Below are positions 9,287 to 16,733 of a stretch of DNA of 64,000 nt, piece by piece. The notes beneath the pieces are model-generated. The model was not told the DNA's origin, did not search any database, and saw only the letters and a program-made list of their open reading frames with translations. Made by a program: the position numbers and the translations under genes. Every line of letters begins with the position of its first letter. Position 1 is the stretch's first letter. Source of the DNA: Puia dinghuensis (GTDB lineage: Bacteria > Bacteroidota > Bacteroidia > Chitinophagales > Chitinophagaceae). The DNA lies in the NCBI RefSeq assembly GCF_014642875.1, contig NZ_BMJC01000002.1:124001-188000 (forward strand), given 5' to 3'.

Positions 9287-9315
9287 GGGACTGCGAAAAT
9301 AATAGTTTTGCAGTT
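9287..9315. promoter_or_regulatory. Compact divergent cobQ/cobB promoter
   Basis: Only 29 bases separate the cobQ GTG from the cobB ATG. They hold two back-to-back -7 elements: TATTTTCG on the minus strand (9294-9301) and TAGTTTTG on the plus strand (9303-9310). With the usual 5-bp gap both mRNAs would be leaderless or nearly so, which leaves no space for a cobalamin riboswitch. Confidence 0.6.
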
Positions 9316-10653
9316 ATGCAATCCCAATTCCTCCTGGCAGCGCCGCACAGCGGCGCCGGCAAAACAACCGTCACCCTTGGTCTGCTCCGGGCCCTGCAAC
9401 AACGCGGACTGCGTGTTCAGCCGTTTAAATGCGGACCTGACTACATTGATCCCATCCACCACCACACCGCCGCCGGACGCGACAGCATCAATCTCGATCT
9501 GCTCATGATGAGCGCAGCTCATATCCGGCAGCTCTATCAACACTATACCTCCAACGCCGACGTCGCCATAACGGAAGGCGTCATGGGACTCTTCGACGGC
9601 GCCCGGAAAAGAGAAGGCAGCAGCGCCGATCTTGCCCGCCTGCTCGACCTCCCTGTGATACTCGTCCTCAACGCAAAAGCCATGGCCTATACCGCCGCCG
9701 CCCTTCTCTATGGTTTAAAGAATTTCGACCCCGCCCTCAACATCGCCGGCGTCATTTTTAATTTTGTCGATTCCCCCATCCATTACAAAATGCTTCAGGA
9801 AGCCAGCGAAGCCGTCGGCATAAAGGCCCTGGGCCACCTGCCCGCCAACAACGCCCTGCACATACCCTCCCGTCACCTCGGCCTTGACACCGCCGAAGCC
9901 GGCGTAGCCATCGAAACCGCCGCCCGCCACATCGAAAAACACCTCGACCTCGACGCCATCCTCGCCGCAACAACAGCAGCAACACAACTAACACTCACCG
10001 CGGACATCCCGACCCGGCCCAGCGAAGCGAAAACCATTCTCGTCGCCCGCGACCCGGCCTTCCTTTTCCTCTATCCCGAAAACCTCCGCCGTCTCGAAGC
10101 CTACGGAACCATCCACTATTTCAGCCCGCTACACATCGCCCATCTCCCACCCGCCGATTTGCTATACCTCCCGGGCGGCTATCCCGAATGCTACCTCGAA
10201 CAACTATCCCAAAACAAAACGCTGCTGCAAGACATCCAAACCTTCACCACAAAAGGCGGTAAGGTCCTCGCGGAATGCGGCGGCATGATGCTGCTCGGCA
10301 AAGCCATCATCGACGAATCAGGCAAGTCCTGGCCCATGACCGGCGTACTCGACATCGTCACCAGCATGCAGGAAAAACGGCTAAGCCTCGGCTACCGTAC
10401 CCTCACCCTCAACGGTCAAACCCTTAAAGGCCACGAATTCCACTACTCGCAATTCATCAACAACCCGGACCCGGCCGCGAATCCCGCTACACCACCAAAC
10501 GCCACCGCAGCCAGGCCCGCCATCACCATCCACAACGCCTACGGCCAGGAGATCCCCGCACCGGTCTTCTACCGGCGAAACCTCTTCGCAAGCTATATGC
10601 ATTTTTACTGGGGAGAATCACTCGGCCCCCTGGAGAACTGGCTGGCCGGCTAA
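9316..10653 (+). CDS. cobB: Cobyrinate a,c-diamide synthase
   Basis: A 445-residue CobB/CbiA enzyme that amidates the a and c acetate groups of cobyrinate or its hydrogeno form. The ATG at 9316 starts MQSQFLLAAPHSGAGKTTVT, with the P-loop HSGAGKTT; an upstream alternative adds unrelated residues and would start before the promoter. Further motifs are FKCGPDYIDP, EGVMGLFDGA, the amidotransferase site AECGGMMLLG near residue 318 and GHEFHYSQF. It is divergent from cobQ. Which cobalt-insertion route the cell uses cannot be told from this window. Confidence 0.92.
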   Translation: MQSQFLLAAPHSGAGKTTVTLGLLRALQQRGLRVQPFKCGPDYIDPIHHHTAAGRDSINLDLLMMSAAHIRQLYQHYTSNADVAITEGVMGLFDGARKREGSSADLARLLDLPVILVLNAKAMAYTAAALLYGLKNFDPALNIAGVIFNFVDSPIHYKMLQEASEAVGIKALGHLPANNALHIPSRHLGLDTAEAGVAIETAARHIEKHLDLDAILAATTAATQLTLTADIPTRPSEAKTILVARDPAFLFLYPENLRRLEAYGTIHYFSPLHIAHLPPADLLYLPGGYPECYLEQLSQNKTLLQDIQTFTTKGGKVLAECGGMMLLGKAIIDESGKSWPMTGVLDIVTSMQEKRLSLGYRTLTLNGQTLKGHEFHYSQFINNPDPAANPATPPNATAARPAITIHNAYGQEIPAPVFYRRNLFASYMHFYWGESLGPLENWLAG

Positions 10654-10665
10654 AACAAGCAAGAT

Positions 10666-11268
10666 CTAATTCAACTGAATGCCGGCAATCGCTTTTTCCA
10701 GCGCCGTGTCTTGCACACCCGGTATGGATAACCCTTCCACGCGGAATACGGTAAGATCTGTCAACCCTATAAACCCGAGAATGGTGCGCAGATAAGGTTC
10801 GATATGATCCATCTGCTTCATCGGGCCATCCGAATAGATACCCCCCGACGAGATCGCAACATACACTTTCTTACCCTTCAGCATTCCCACCGGACCCTTT
10901 TCCGAATAATTGAACGTTACACCCTTCCGGACAATATGATCGATCCAGGCTTTCAGCGCCGACGGAATGCTGAAATTCCACATCGGAGCGCCGATCACCA
11001 GGATATCCGCCTCCTGAACTTCTTTGATCGCCTCGTCGGAATGCCGGATAACTTCCCGTTCCTTGGCCGAATGCTTCTCCGCCGGGGTAAAATAGGAAGA
11101 AATATGCGCCTCTTCCAGGTGCGGATAATGATGGTGGGCGAGATCCACCGTCTTCACGGTACTACCAGGATACTCGGCCTTGATCTTTGCAATAATGGCG
11201 TCTGCCAGCTGGATGGTGTAGGAGGCCCCACCCCGGGGACTCGATACGATATTTAATATTTTTTTCAT
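10666..11268 (-). CDS. azoR: FMN-dependent NADH-azoreductase / quinone reductase
   Basis: A 200-residue flavodoxin-like protein of the AzoR/AcpD family, which reduces quinones and azo compounds with NADH. The N-terminal FMN loop SSPRGGASYT is clear, as are GAPMWNFSIPSALKAWIDH and AISSGGIYS in the middle. It is transcribed away from an HxlR regulator, the arrangement typical for quinone- or electrophile-sensing pairs. The minus-strand -7 element TAGCTTTG (plus 11273-11280) predicts a start on the ATG itself, i.e. a leaderless message. Confidence 0.9.
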   Translation of the reverse strand: MKKILNIVSSPRGGASYTIQLADAIIAKIKAEYPGSTVKTVDLAHHHYPHLEEAHISSYFTPAEKHSAKEREVIRHSDEAIKEVQEADILVIGAPMWNFSIPSALKAWIDHIVRKGVTFNYSEKGPVGMLKGKKVYVAISSGGIYSDGPMKQMDHIEPYLRTILGFIGLTDLTVFRVEGLSIPGVQDTALEKAIAGIQLN

Positions 11269-11300
11269 TCCACAAAGCTATCTACCTTTACTTTCCAAAA

Positions 11301-11341
11301 GATACCAGTATCCCAAAGGATACTAGTATCCTGGAGGATAC
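11301..11341. promoter_or_regulatory. GGATAC operator array between azoR and the HxlR gene
   Basis: Three related elements lie in line: the near-palindrome GATACCAGTATC (11301-11312), the perfect 14-bp palindrome GGATACTAGTATCC (11318-11331) and a half site GGATAC (11336-11341). They are upstream of azoR and downstream of a plus-strand -7 candidate TACCTTTA (11283-11290). This suits binding of the HxlR protein with control of azoR and self-repression (inference). Confidence 0.65.
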
Positions 11342-11357
11342 CGTTCAATCAAAGACA

Positions 11358-11804
11358 ATGAAAGTCCAGTCTGACAACACAAGATCAATAGAGGTCTGTT
11401 CGGAAAGCAACAACACCCGAACAAAAGAAACGTGCAAGAAGGCAGCCAACGCTATCAAGGATACACTCTACGTTTTGGGAGGAAAATGGAAGCTCCCCAT
11501 CCTCATGACCCTCGCCGCCGGCCCACAGCGTTTCGGCGAACTCCAAAAAGCCCTCGAAAGCATCACCCCAAAAGTGTTGTCCAAAGAGCTAAGGGAGCTC
11601 GAATTGAATGAATTCATCACCCGCACGGTACACCCCACCACCCCGGTGACCGTAGAATACAGCCTGACAACGTATAGCAAATCCCTCGAAAAAGTGTTGT
11701 TGGAGCTTCGCGACTGGGGAATGGCCCACCGCCGCCGGCTGAAAGAATCCAGCAAGGCCCGCCGGGCCGCCGCCGGTAAAGCCGCCGAAGCCGCCTCACG
11801 CTGA
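11358..11804 (+). CDS. HxlR-family winged-helix regulator
   Basis: A 148-residue regulator. The HxlR core runs from about residue 25 to 120: an N-terminal cysteine in KETCKKA, then LYVLGGKWKLPILMTLA, QRFGELQKALESITPKVLSKELR (recognition helix region) and a wing with VEYSLTTYSKSLE. The conserved Cys could be the redox or electrophile sensor, as in related proteins (inference). The C-terminal tail is rich in Arg, Lys and Ala and looks unstructured. The divergent azoR gene and the GGATAC palindromes make it the probable azoR regulator. Confidence 0.88.
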   Translation: MKVQSDNTRSIEVCSESNNTRTKETCKKAANAIKDTLYVLGGKWKLPILMTLAAGPQRFGELQKALESITPKVLSKELRELELNEFITRTVHPTTPVTVEYSLTTYSKSLEKVLLELRDWGMAHRRRLKESSKARRAAAGKAAEAASR

Positions 11805-11902
11805 CCCGCCGCGCCGCTGCCGAAAAATAAATTTGCCTCATCCTGTCCTAATTCTTCCGGCCCGACTGACGAGAATACATAATTCATCAAAAAAACAGTT
11901 TT

Positions 11903-12238
11903 ATGAACCAGTTTCTCATCATCATCAGAGGCAACTACATCATGCCCACGTCCCCCGAACAAGTCCAGCAAAACCTCGCCGTGTTCAACGACTGGGTCCA
12001 GCAGGTGCTCAAAGGCCGATTCGTGGCCGGGGCGCCCCTCGATGACTCGGAAGGGAGATTACTGAAAAGCAAAACGGAAGTCCTCACCGACGGCCCCTTC
12101 ATGGAATCGAAGGAAATGGTCTCCGGCTACATCATTATCAACGCCAACGACCTCGCAGAGGCAACCGAACTGTCCAAACAATGCCCCCTTATTAACAACT
12201 ACCAATTGGAAGTACGCAAGCTGAAACCCATGGCATAA
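11903..12238 (+). CDS. YCII-related / DGPF-domain protein
   Basis: A 111-residue protein of the YCII-like fold. It carries the name-giving motif DGPF in LTDGPFMESKEMVSGYIII (residues ~66-84), and AGAPLDDSEGRLL before it. DGPF proteins are the known genomic partners of ECF42 sigma factors. Here the sigma gene follows after 13 bases, so the two are co-transcribed. The biochemical role of DGPF proteins is not established. Confidence 0.85.
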   Translation: MNQFLIIIRGNYIMPTSPEQVQQNLAVFNDWVQQVLKGRFVAGAPLDDSEGRLLKSKTEVLTDGPFMESKEMVSGYIIINANDLAEATELSKQCPLINNYQLEVRKLKPMA

Positions 12239-12251
12239 CAACCCGACAGGC

Positions 12252-13520
12252 ATGGCATCCGAAGAAAAAAATGTCAATCAAGTCGTCGACCATCTTTTTC
12301 GTCACGAGGCGGGAAGGATGGTCGCCGTTTTAACCCGCCTCTTCGGCCTCCACAACATCGAATTGGCCGAAGACGTGGTACAGGACACCCTCCACCAGGC
12401 GCTGCAGGACTGGCCCTTCGGCTTGATGCCCGACAATCCCGCCGCATGGCTCATCACCGTTGCCAAACGTAAAGCCATCAACACCATCCGGCGTGAAAAA
12501 TTCTACCGCTCGTTCGCCGGCGACATCGACACCCTGTTAAAATCCGAATGGACCGCCACCTACACCATGGACCAGGTCTTCCTCGAATCCGAGATCACCG
12601 ACAGTCAATTGCGCATGATCTTCACCTGCTGTCACCCCGATCTCCCCACCGAAGCCCAGGTCGCCCTCACCCTGAAAACCCTCTGCGGCTTCAGCATCGC
12701 TGAGATCGCCGCCGCATTGCTCACCACCGAATCCAATATCAACAAGCGCCTCTACCGCGCAAAAGAAAAGATCCGCAACAAAGGCATCGATTTCTCAGTC
12801 CCCACCGGCGCACACCTCCAGCTCCGCCTCGACGCCGTCCTGCTGGTCATCTATCTGCTGTTCAACGAAGGCTACAACTCCACCGGCGACAACCCCGCCA
12901 TCCGCAAAGACCTCTGCCTCGAAGCGCTTCGGCTTGCCATGCTGCTTACCCAAAATTCCGCGATCAACGAATACCCGGCCGTCTATGCCCTCCTGGCCCT
13001 GCTCTGCCTGCACTCCGCCCGGCTCGACGCCCGCATCGACAACAACGACTGCCTCGTCATCCTCGAAGACCAGGATCGCCGCCTTTGGAATCACGAACTC
13101 ATCCAACAGGGTATGCAGTTCCTCGCGCAGTCGGCCATCGGCGCCACCGCCACCGCCTATCATCTCGAAGCCGCCATCGCCGCCGAACATTGTATGGCCC
13201 CCGACTTCGCCTCCACAAACTGGCAACGCATCCACGATTACTACACCGCTCTGGAAAAACTAAAACCATCCTCGGTGATCCGGCTCAATCTCGCCATCGT
13301 CATCGGGAAAAAAGACGGCCCCGAAGCCGCGATCGCGCTCCTGCACCAGTTGGAAACCCATAAAGCATTGGAAAATTCTTATCTCCTTTACACCTCCCTC
13401 GGAGAATTCTACTATTTAGCCGGCAAAAAAGAACTGGCCCTCGATTATTTCCTCCGGGCAAGGACCCTCACCCGAAGCCCCGCCATCCGCCAGCTGCTCG
13501 ATCGCAAAATGAGCCGCTAA
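12252..13520 (+). CDS. ECF42-type RNA polymerase sigma factor with C-terminal TPR-like extension
   Basis: A 422-residue sigma factor, far longer than a plain ECF factor (~180). Region 2 is at residues ~10-80 (HNIELAEDVVQDTLHQALQDW) cut here to ELAEDVVQDTLHQA, and region 4 at ~125-175 (GFSIAEIAAALLTTESNINK). The remaining ~240 residues are the ECF42 extension: LLFNEGYNS, ALLCLHSARLDAR, LEDQDRRLWNHELI and TPR-like helices at the end (LLYTSLGEFYYLAGKKELAL). No anti-sigma gene is near, in line with ECF42 factors being governed through their own C-terminal domain. The stop overlaps the convergent oxidase gene by 4 bases. Confidence 0.9.
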   Translation: MASEEKNVNQVVDHLFRHEAGRMVAVLTRLFGLHNIELAEDVVQDTLHQALQDWPFGLMPDNPAAWLITVAKRKAINTIRREKFYRSFAGDIDTLLKSEWTATYTMDQVFLESEITDSQLRMIFTCCHPDLPTEAQVALTLKTLCGFSIAEIAAALLTTESNINKRLYRAKEKIRNKGIDFSVPTGAHLQLRLDAVLLVIYLLFNEGYNSTGDNPAIRKDLCLEALRLAMLLTQNSAINEYPAVYALLALLCLHSARLDARIDNNDCLVILEDQDRRLWNHELIQQGMQFLAQSAIGATATAYHLEAAIAAEHCMAPDFASTNWQRIHDYYTALEKLKPSSVIRLNLAIVIGKKDGPEAAIALLHQLETHKALENSYLLYTSLGEFYYLAGKKELALDYFLRARTLTRSPAIRQLLDRKMSR

Positions 13521-14863
13521 GCGCCAAATATCACCCGGTCGAGCCACGCATTCCTAAACTTCCCACCCGGATCATAATGCCGCAGCATCTGTTTAAACTC
13601 ATGCATCCGCGGATACAGCTCCGCCAGCCGCGCATGCGACATCGTAAACAGCTTCCCCCAATGCGGCCTCGCCCGGTAAGGCGCCAGCGCCTGCTCTATC
13701 TGCGGCAACAGGGTACGCACCACCTCCCACTCGGGCTTCCACGTAAAATGGATCGCCGTACTCGCCTGATGCCCGCAGGGACTCATCCAAAGATCATCCG
13801 CCGCAATACAGCGCACCTCGGTGATAAAAAGATGTGGCGACACCTGCTCATGCAGCTTCTCTACCGCCATCATCGCGGCATAACTATGCTCGCGGGGAAC
13901 AAAATATTCCGTCTGCAGCTCTTTTCCACTGCTCGGCGTAAAACCCATTTTAAAATGCGGCAGCCGCTCATGCCAGGGCCCCGGCACCCCCATCTGCGGC
14001 GTACAATTCTCGGCTGATATATCGCTTATCGGATGTAGATTCTTCGTGGCCGCACGCGCCCCAAAGAACTCCGGCGTCGTACCCATATTTTCCCCGTTCC
14101 CAACCCTGCTCTTGATCCACACCTCCTTGATATTCCGGTTACGCCAGTCGGTAAACAGGCTCACGCTGTACCCCGCCGACATAATCTCATCAAAATGATG
14201 CTCCAGCTGCGCCATCGGCAGGTTCTCATATACATACTGCCTCACCTGGTAGGTCGGCTGTATCGCCAGCGTCAGCTTCGTAACCACTCCGATGCCGCCC
14301 AGGTGGACAACAGCAGCAAGGAATTGCTCCCCATTTTGCTGCCGCGACAAATTCACCGCCTCCCCCGAAGCCGTCACAAATTCCATCCCCACCACGGCGC
14401 TCGACAGGTTGCCGTTGTGGACTCCCGAACCATGCGTGGCCGTCGCCACCCCGCCCGCAACGGAAATATGCGGCAGCGAAGCAAGATTGTGCAGCGCATA
14501 CCCATTGTCGTTCAGGAAGACCGCCAGCTCGCCATACCGGATACCCGACTCCACCGTCACCGTATGATGCGTCTTGTCAAGGGCGATAACCTTGTTCATC
14601 CCGGCAAGCGACAAAAACCCATCCTTCGAGTCGGCGATATCGTTAAAACAATGCCGCGTACCCAACACCTTGAACTTTTGCTGCCCCTTTATCCATCCCC
14701 GCGCATCGTCTATCGACGCCGCTTTCCGGAGAGCAGCAGTACTATAAGTAAGATTTCCGGCCCAATTGGTGATCTTTTCACTTTGTGCCCAGTCTACAAG
14801 TGGCGTCAACGCCGAGCCAGCCATCATAACGGAAGATAGTTTTAGAAAAGTTCTCTTTTTCAT
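13517..14863 (-). CDS. FAD-linked oxidase of the D-arabinono-1,4-lactone oxidase/alditol oxidase family
   Basis: A 448-residue flavoprotein. The ATG at 14863 gives MKKRTFLKLSSVMMAGSAL, a Tat/Sec-like export signal; a TTG three codons earlier is less likely. The FAD (PCMH) domain has LGTRHCFNDIADS, VESGIRYGELAVFLNDNGYAL cut to GIRYGELAVFL, and PHISVAGGVATATHGSG near residues 130-145, where a histidine often carries FAD covalently in this family. The C-terminal half ends with the ALO-type RPHWGKLFTM and YPRMHEF. Family members oxidise sugar lactones or polyols with oxygen; the substrate is unknown. A -7 candidate TAACTTGG lies at 14881-14888. Confidence 0.85.
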   Translation of the reverse strand: MKKRTFLKLSSVMMAGSALTPLVDWAQSEKITNWAGNLTYSTAALRKAASIDDARGWIKGQQKFKVLGTRHCFNDIADSKDGFLSLAGMNKVIALDKTHHTVTVESGIRYGELAVFLNDNGYALHNLASLPHISVAGGVATATHGSGVHNGNLSSAVVGMEFVTASGEAVNLSRQQNGEQFLAAVVHLGGIGVVTKLTLAIQPTYQVRQYVYENLPMAQLEHHFDEIMSAGYSVSLFTDWRNRNIKEVWIKSRVGNGENMGTTPEFFGARAATKNLHPISDISAENCTPQMGVPGPWHERLPHFKMGFTPSSGKELQTEYFVPREHSYAAMMAVEKLHEQVSPHLFITEVRCIAADDLWMSPCGHQASTAIHFTWKPEWEVVRTLLPQIEQALAPYRARPHWGKLFTMSHARLAELYPRMHEFKQMLRHYDPGGKFRNAWLDRVIFGA

Positions 14864-14934
14864 ACGGCGCAATTACAGCGCCAAGTTAACCAATTTTACA
14901 CAACCTTTGTACGGAAATCCCCGTACCTTAAGAC

Positions 14935-15657
14935 ATGAACATCATCCAGGCACTGCTCCTTATTGTCCTTCTCGATCCCGTCCCCCACCCGCTGACCATC
15001 CGCTTCCACAACGAAGTGTGCAACCAACCCCTCCACCTCGATGATCAGACCTATACCAATCGCTTCCACGAGCCCTTCCTCATCCTCCAATGCAAATACT
15101 ACATAGCCAATATCCTCATCAGTGACGGCAAACACGAAGAACAGCTCCCGTTACAACCCCATCTCGTTGACCAGGCCGACAGCGCCAGCCTCGAACTCCA
15201 CGGACAAACGACTATCGCCTACCCCCGGGAGATCAAATTCACCATCGGGGTCGACAGCTTCTACAACATCGGCGGCGTCCGGTCGGGCGACCTCGATCCG
15301 ATGCTGGGCATGTTCTGGACATGGAACACGGGCTATATCAACGCCCGGCTCGAAGGGCTAAGCGATTCGGCACACGCCCCGGCACACCGCTTCACCTGGG
15401 ACATCGGTGGCTATAAGGCGGGACAAAACACCCTCCGCACCATCACCATACCCCTGCCCTTGTCCGCCAACGCCCCGGCCCTCACCCCGGCAGCAAAATC
15501 CCCAGGCCCCACTGAGATCCTCATCCACGCCGATCTCCTCCACTGGTTCGACGGCGCCCATCCCATCCACCTCACCCGATCGCCCATCTGCCACGAACCC
15601 GGCCCCCTCGCCATGCAACTCGCCGACAACTACTCCACCTCCTTTTCCTGCCGCTGA
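14935..15657 (+). CDS. MbnP-family copper-binding protein
   Basis: A 240-residue protein, with a short hydrophobic N-terminus (IIQALLLIVLLDPV) that could act as an export signal. It carries the family motif GMFWTWNTGYIN (residues ~125-136), and HNEVCNQPL near the start. In the studied MbnP/MbnH pair, a diheme enzyme oxidises a tryptophan of MbnP to kynurenine and the protein then binds copper. The neighbour encodes just such a diheme enzyme, overlapping by one base (TGATG). No methanobactin genes are in view, so this would be a stand-alone copper module (inference). Confidence 0.8.
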   Translation: MNIIQALLLIVLLDPVPHPLTIRFHNEVCNQPLHLDDQTYTNRFHEPFLILQCKYYIANILISDGKHEEQLPLQPHLVDQADSASLELHGQTTIAYPREIKFTIGVDSFYNIGGVRSGDLDPMLGMFWTWNTGYINARLEGLSDSAHAPAHRFTWDIGGYKAGQNTLRTITIPLPLSANAPALTPAAKSPGPTEILIHADLLHWFDGAHPIHLTRSPICHEPGPLAMQLADNYSTSFSCR

Positions 15658-16676
15658 TGAAAAAAAAACCGCTCATAACCGGCATCATCTTCACGACCCT
15701 GGCCTGGATCACCACCGGCATCCCGCTCAAACCAACCCCGATGACGCTGCCCATCCCCGCCGGCTGGCCCGCCCCAAAATATGACACCCGGCAAAACCCG
15801 CTCACCGTCGAAGGCTTCGTCCTTGGCAGAAAACTTTTTTATGACCAACGGCTAAGCCGCGACTCCACCCTCTCCTGCGCCAGCTGTCACCAGCAGTTCG
15901 GCGCCTTCGCCACTTTCGATCACCCCCTCAGCCACGGCATCGGCAACACACTCACTACCCGCAACGCCCCCGCCCTCCAAAACCTGGCATGGCAGGAGGC
16001 GTATATGTGGGACGGCGGGATCAACCACCTTGATCTGCAACCACTGGCGCCCCTCACCGCCCCCAACGAAATGGGCGAAACCCTCGCTGACGTCCTGCAC
16101 CGGCTACAACACGACACCAGCTATCAACGACTCTTCAAGGCAGCCTTTGGCGACACGGCGATCACCACACAACGCTTTACAAAAGCTCTCAGCCAATACC
16201 TCATCCGCCTCATCAGCGCCGATAGCAAATACGACAGGGTGATGCAAGGGAAAGATACCTTTCTTCTTCCCGAACGCCTCGGCTACGCCATCTTCCAACA
16301 AAAATGCAGCAGCTGTCACCGCGAACCGCTCTTCACCGACGGCAGCTACCGCAACATCGGCATGCCTCCCGACAATACGCTGAATGACTATGGTCGCATG
16401 CGCATCACCGGGAAGAAGGAGGATTCCCTGAAGTTCAGGGTCCCCTCCTTGCGAAACGTCGCGATAACCCATCCCTATGGTCACGACGGCCGGTTTTTCA
16501 GTCTGTTGAATGTATTCGAACACTATAGAAAGTCCGGAATGATCCCCCTCTCCAATTTCGAGATCGGCCAGCTCACTGCCTTCCTCAACACCCTCACCGA
16601 CACCTCCTTCCTAAAAAACCCCCTCTTCGCCCCACCCGGCTACACCATCACCCCCGTCTTCATCCACCGTCACTAA
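15657..16676 (+). CDS. MbnH-like diheme cytochrome c peroxidase-family protein
   Basis: A 339-residue exported protein with an N-terminal hydrophobic segment (residues ~5-22, LITGIIFTTLAWITTGI) and two c-type heme sites: CASCH at residues 74-78 and CSSCH at 217-221. The order and the stretches LFYDQRLSRDSTLSC, TRNAPALQN and FRVPSLRNVAITHPYGHDGRF (cut to RVPSLRNVAITHPY) are those of the bacterial CcP/MauG superfamily. Its start codon overlaps the stop of the MbnP-like gene, so the two are translationally coupled. By analogy it would oxidise a Trp in its partner; a plain peroxidase role cannot be excluded. Confidence 0.87.
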   Translation: MKKKPLITGIIFTTLAWITTGIPLKPTPMTLPIPAGWPAPKYDTRQNPLTVEGFVLGRKLFYDQRLSRDSTLSCASCHQQFGAFATFDHPLSHGIGNTLTTRNAPALQNLAWQEAYMWDGGINHLDLQPLAPLTAPNEMGETLADVLHRLQHDTSYQRLFKAAFGDTAITTQRFTKALSQYLIRLISADSKYDRVMQGKDTFLLPERLGYAIFQQKCSSCHREPLFTDGSYRNIGMPPDNTLNDYGRMRITGKKEDSLKFRVPSLRNVAITHPYGHDGRFFSLLNVFEHYRKSGMIPLSNFEIGQLTAFLNTLTDTSFLKNPLFAPPGYTITPVFIHRH

Positions 16677-16733
16677 CCCCCGAACCGCGCCCCCTCCCGC
16701 CGATGCCGCACCCCCGCAACCGCACGCCCCGAC

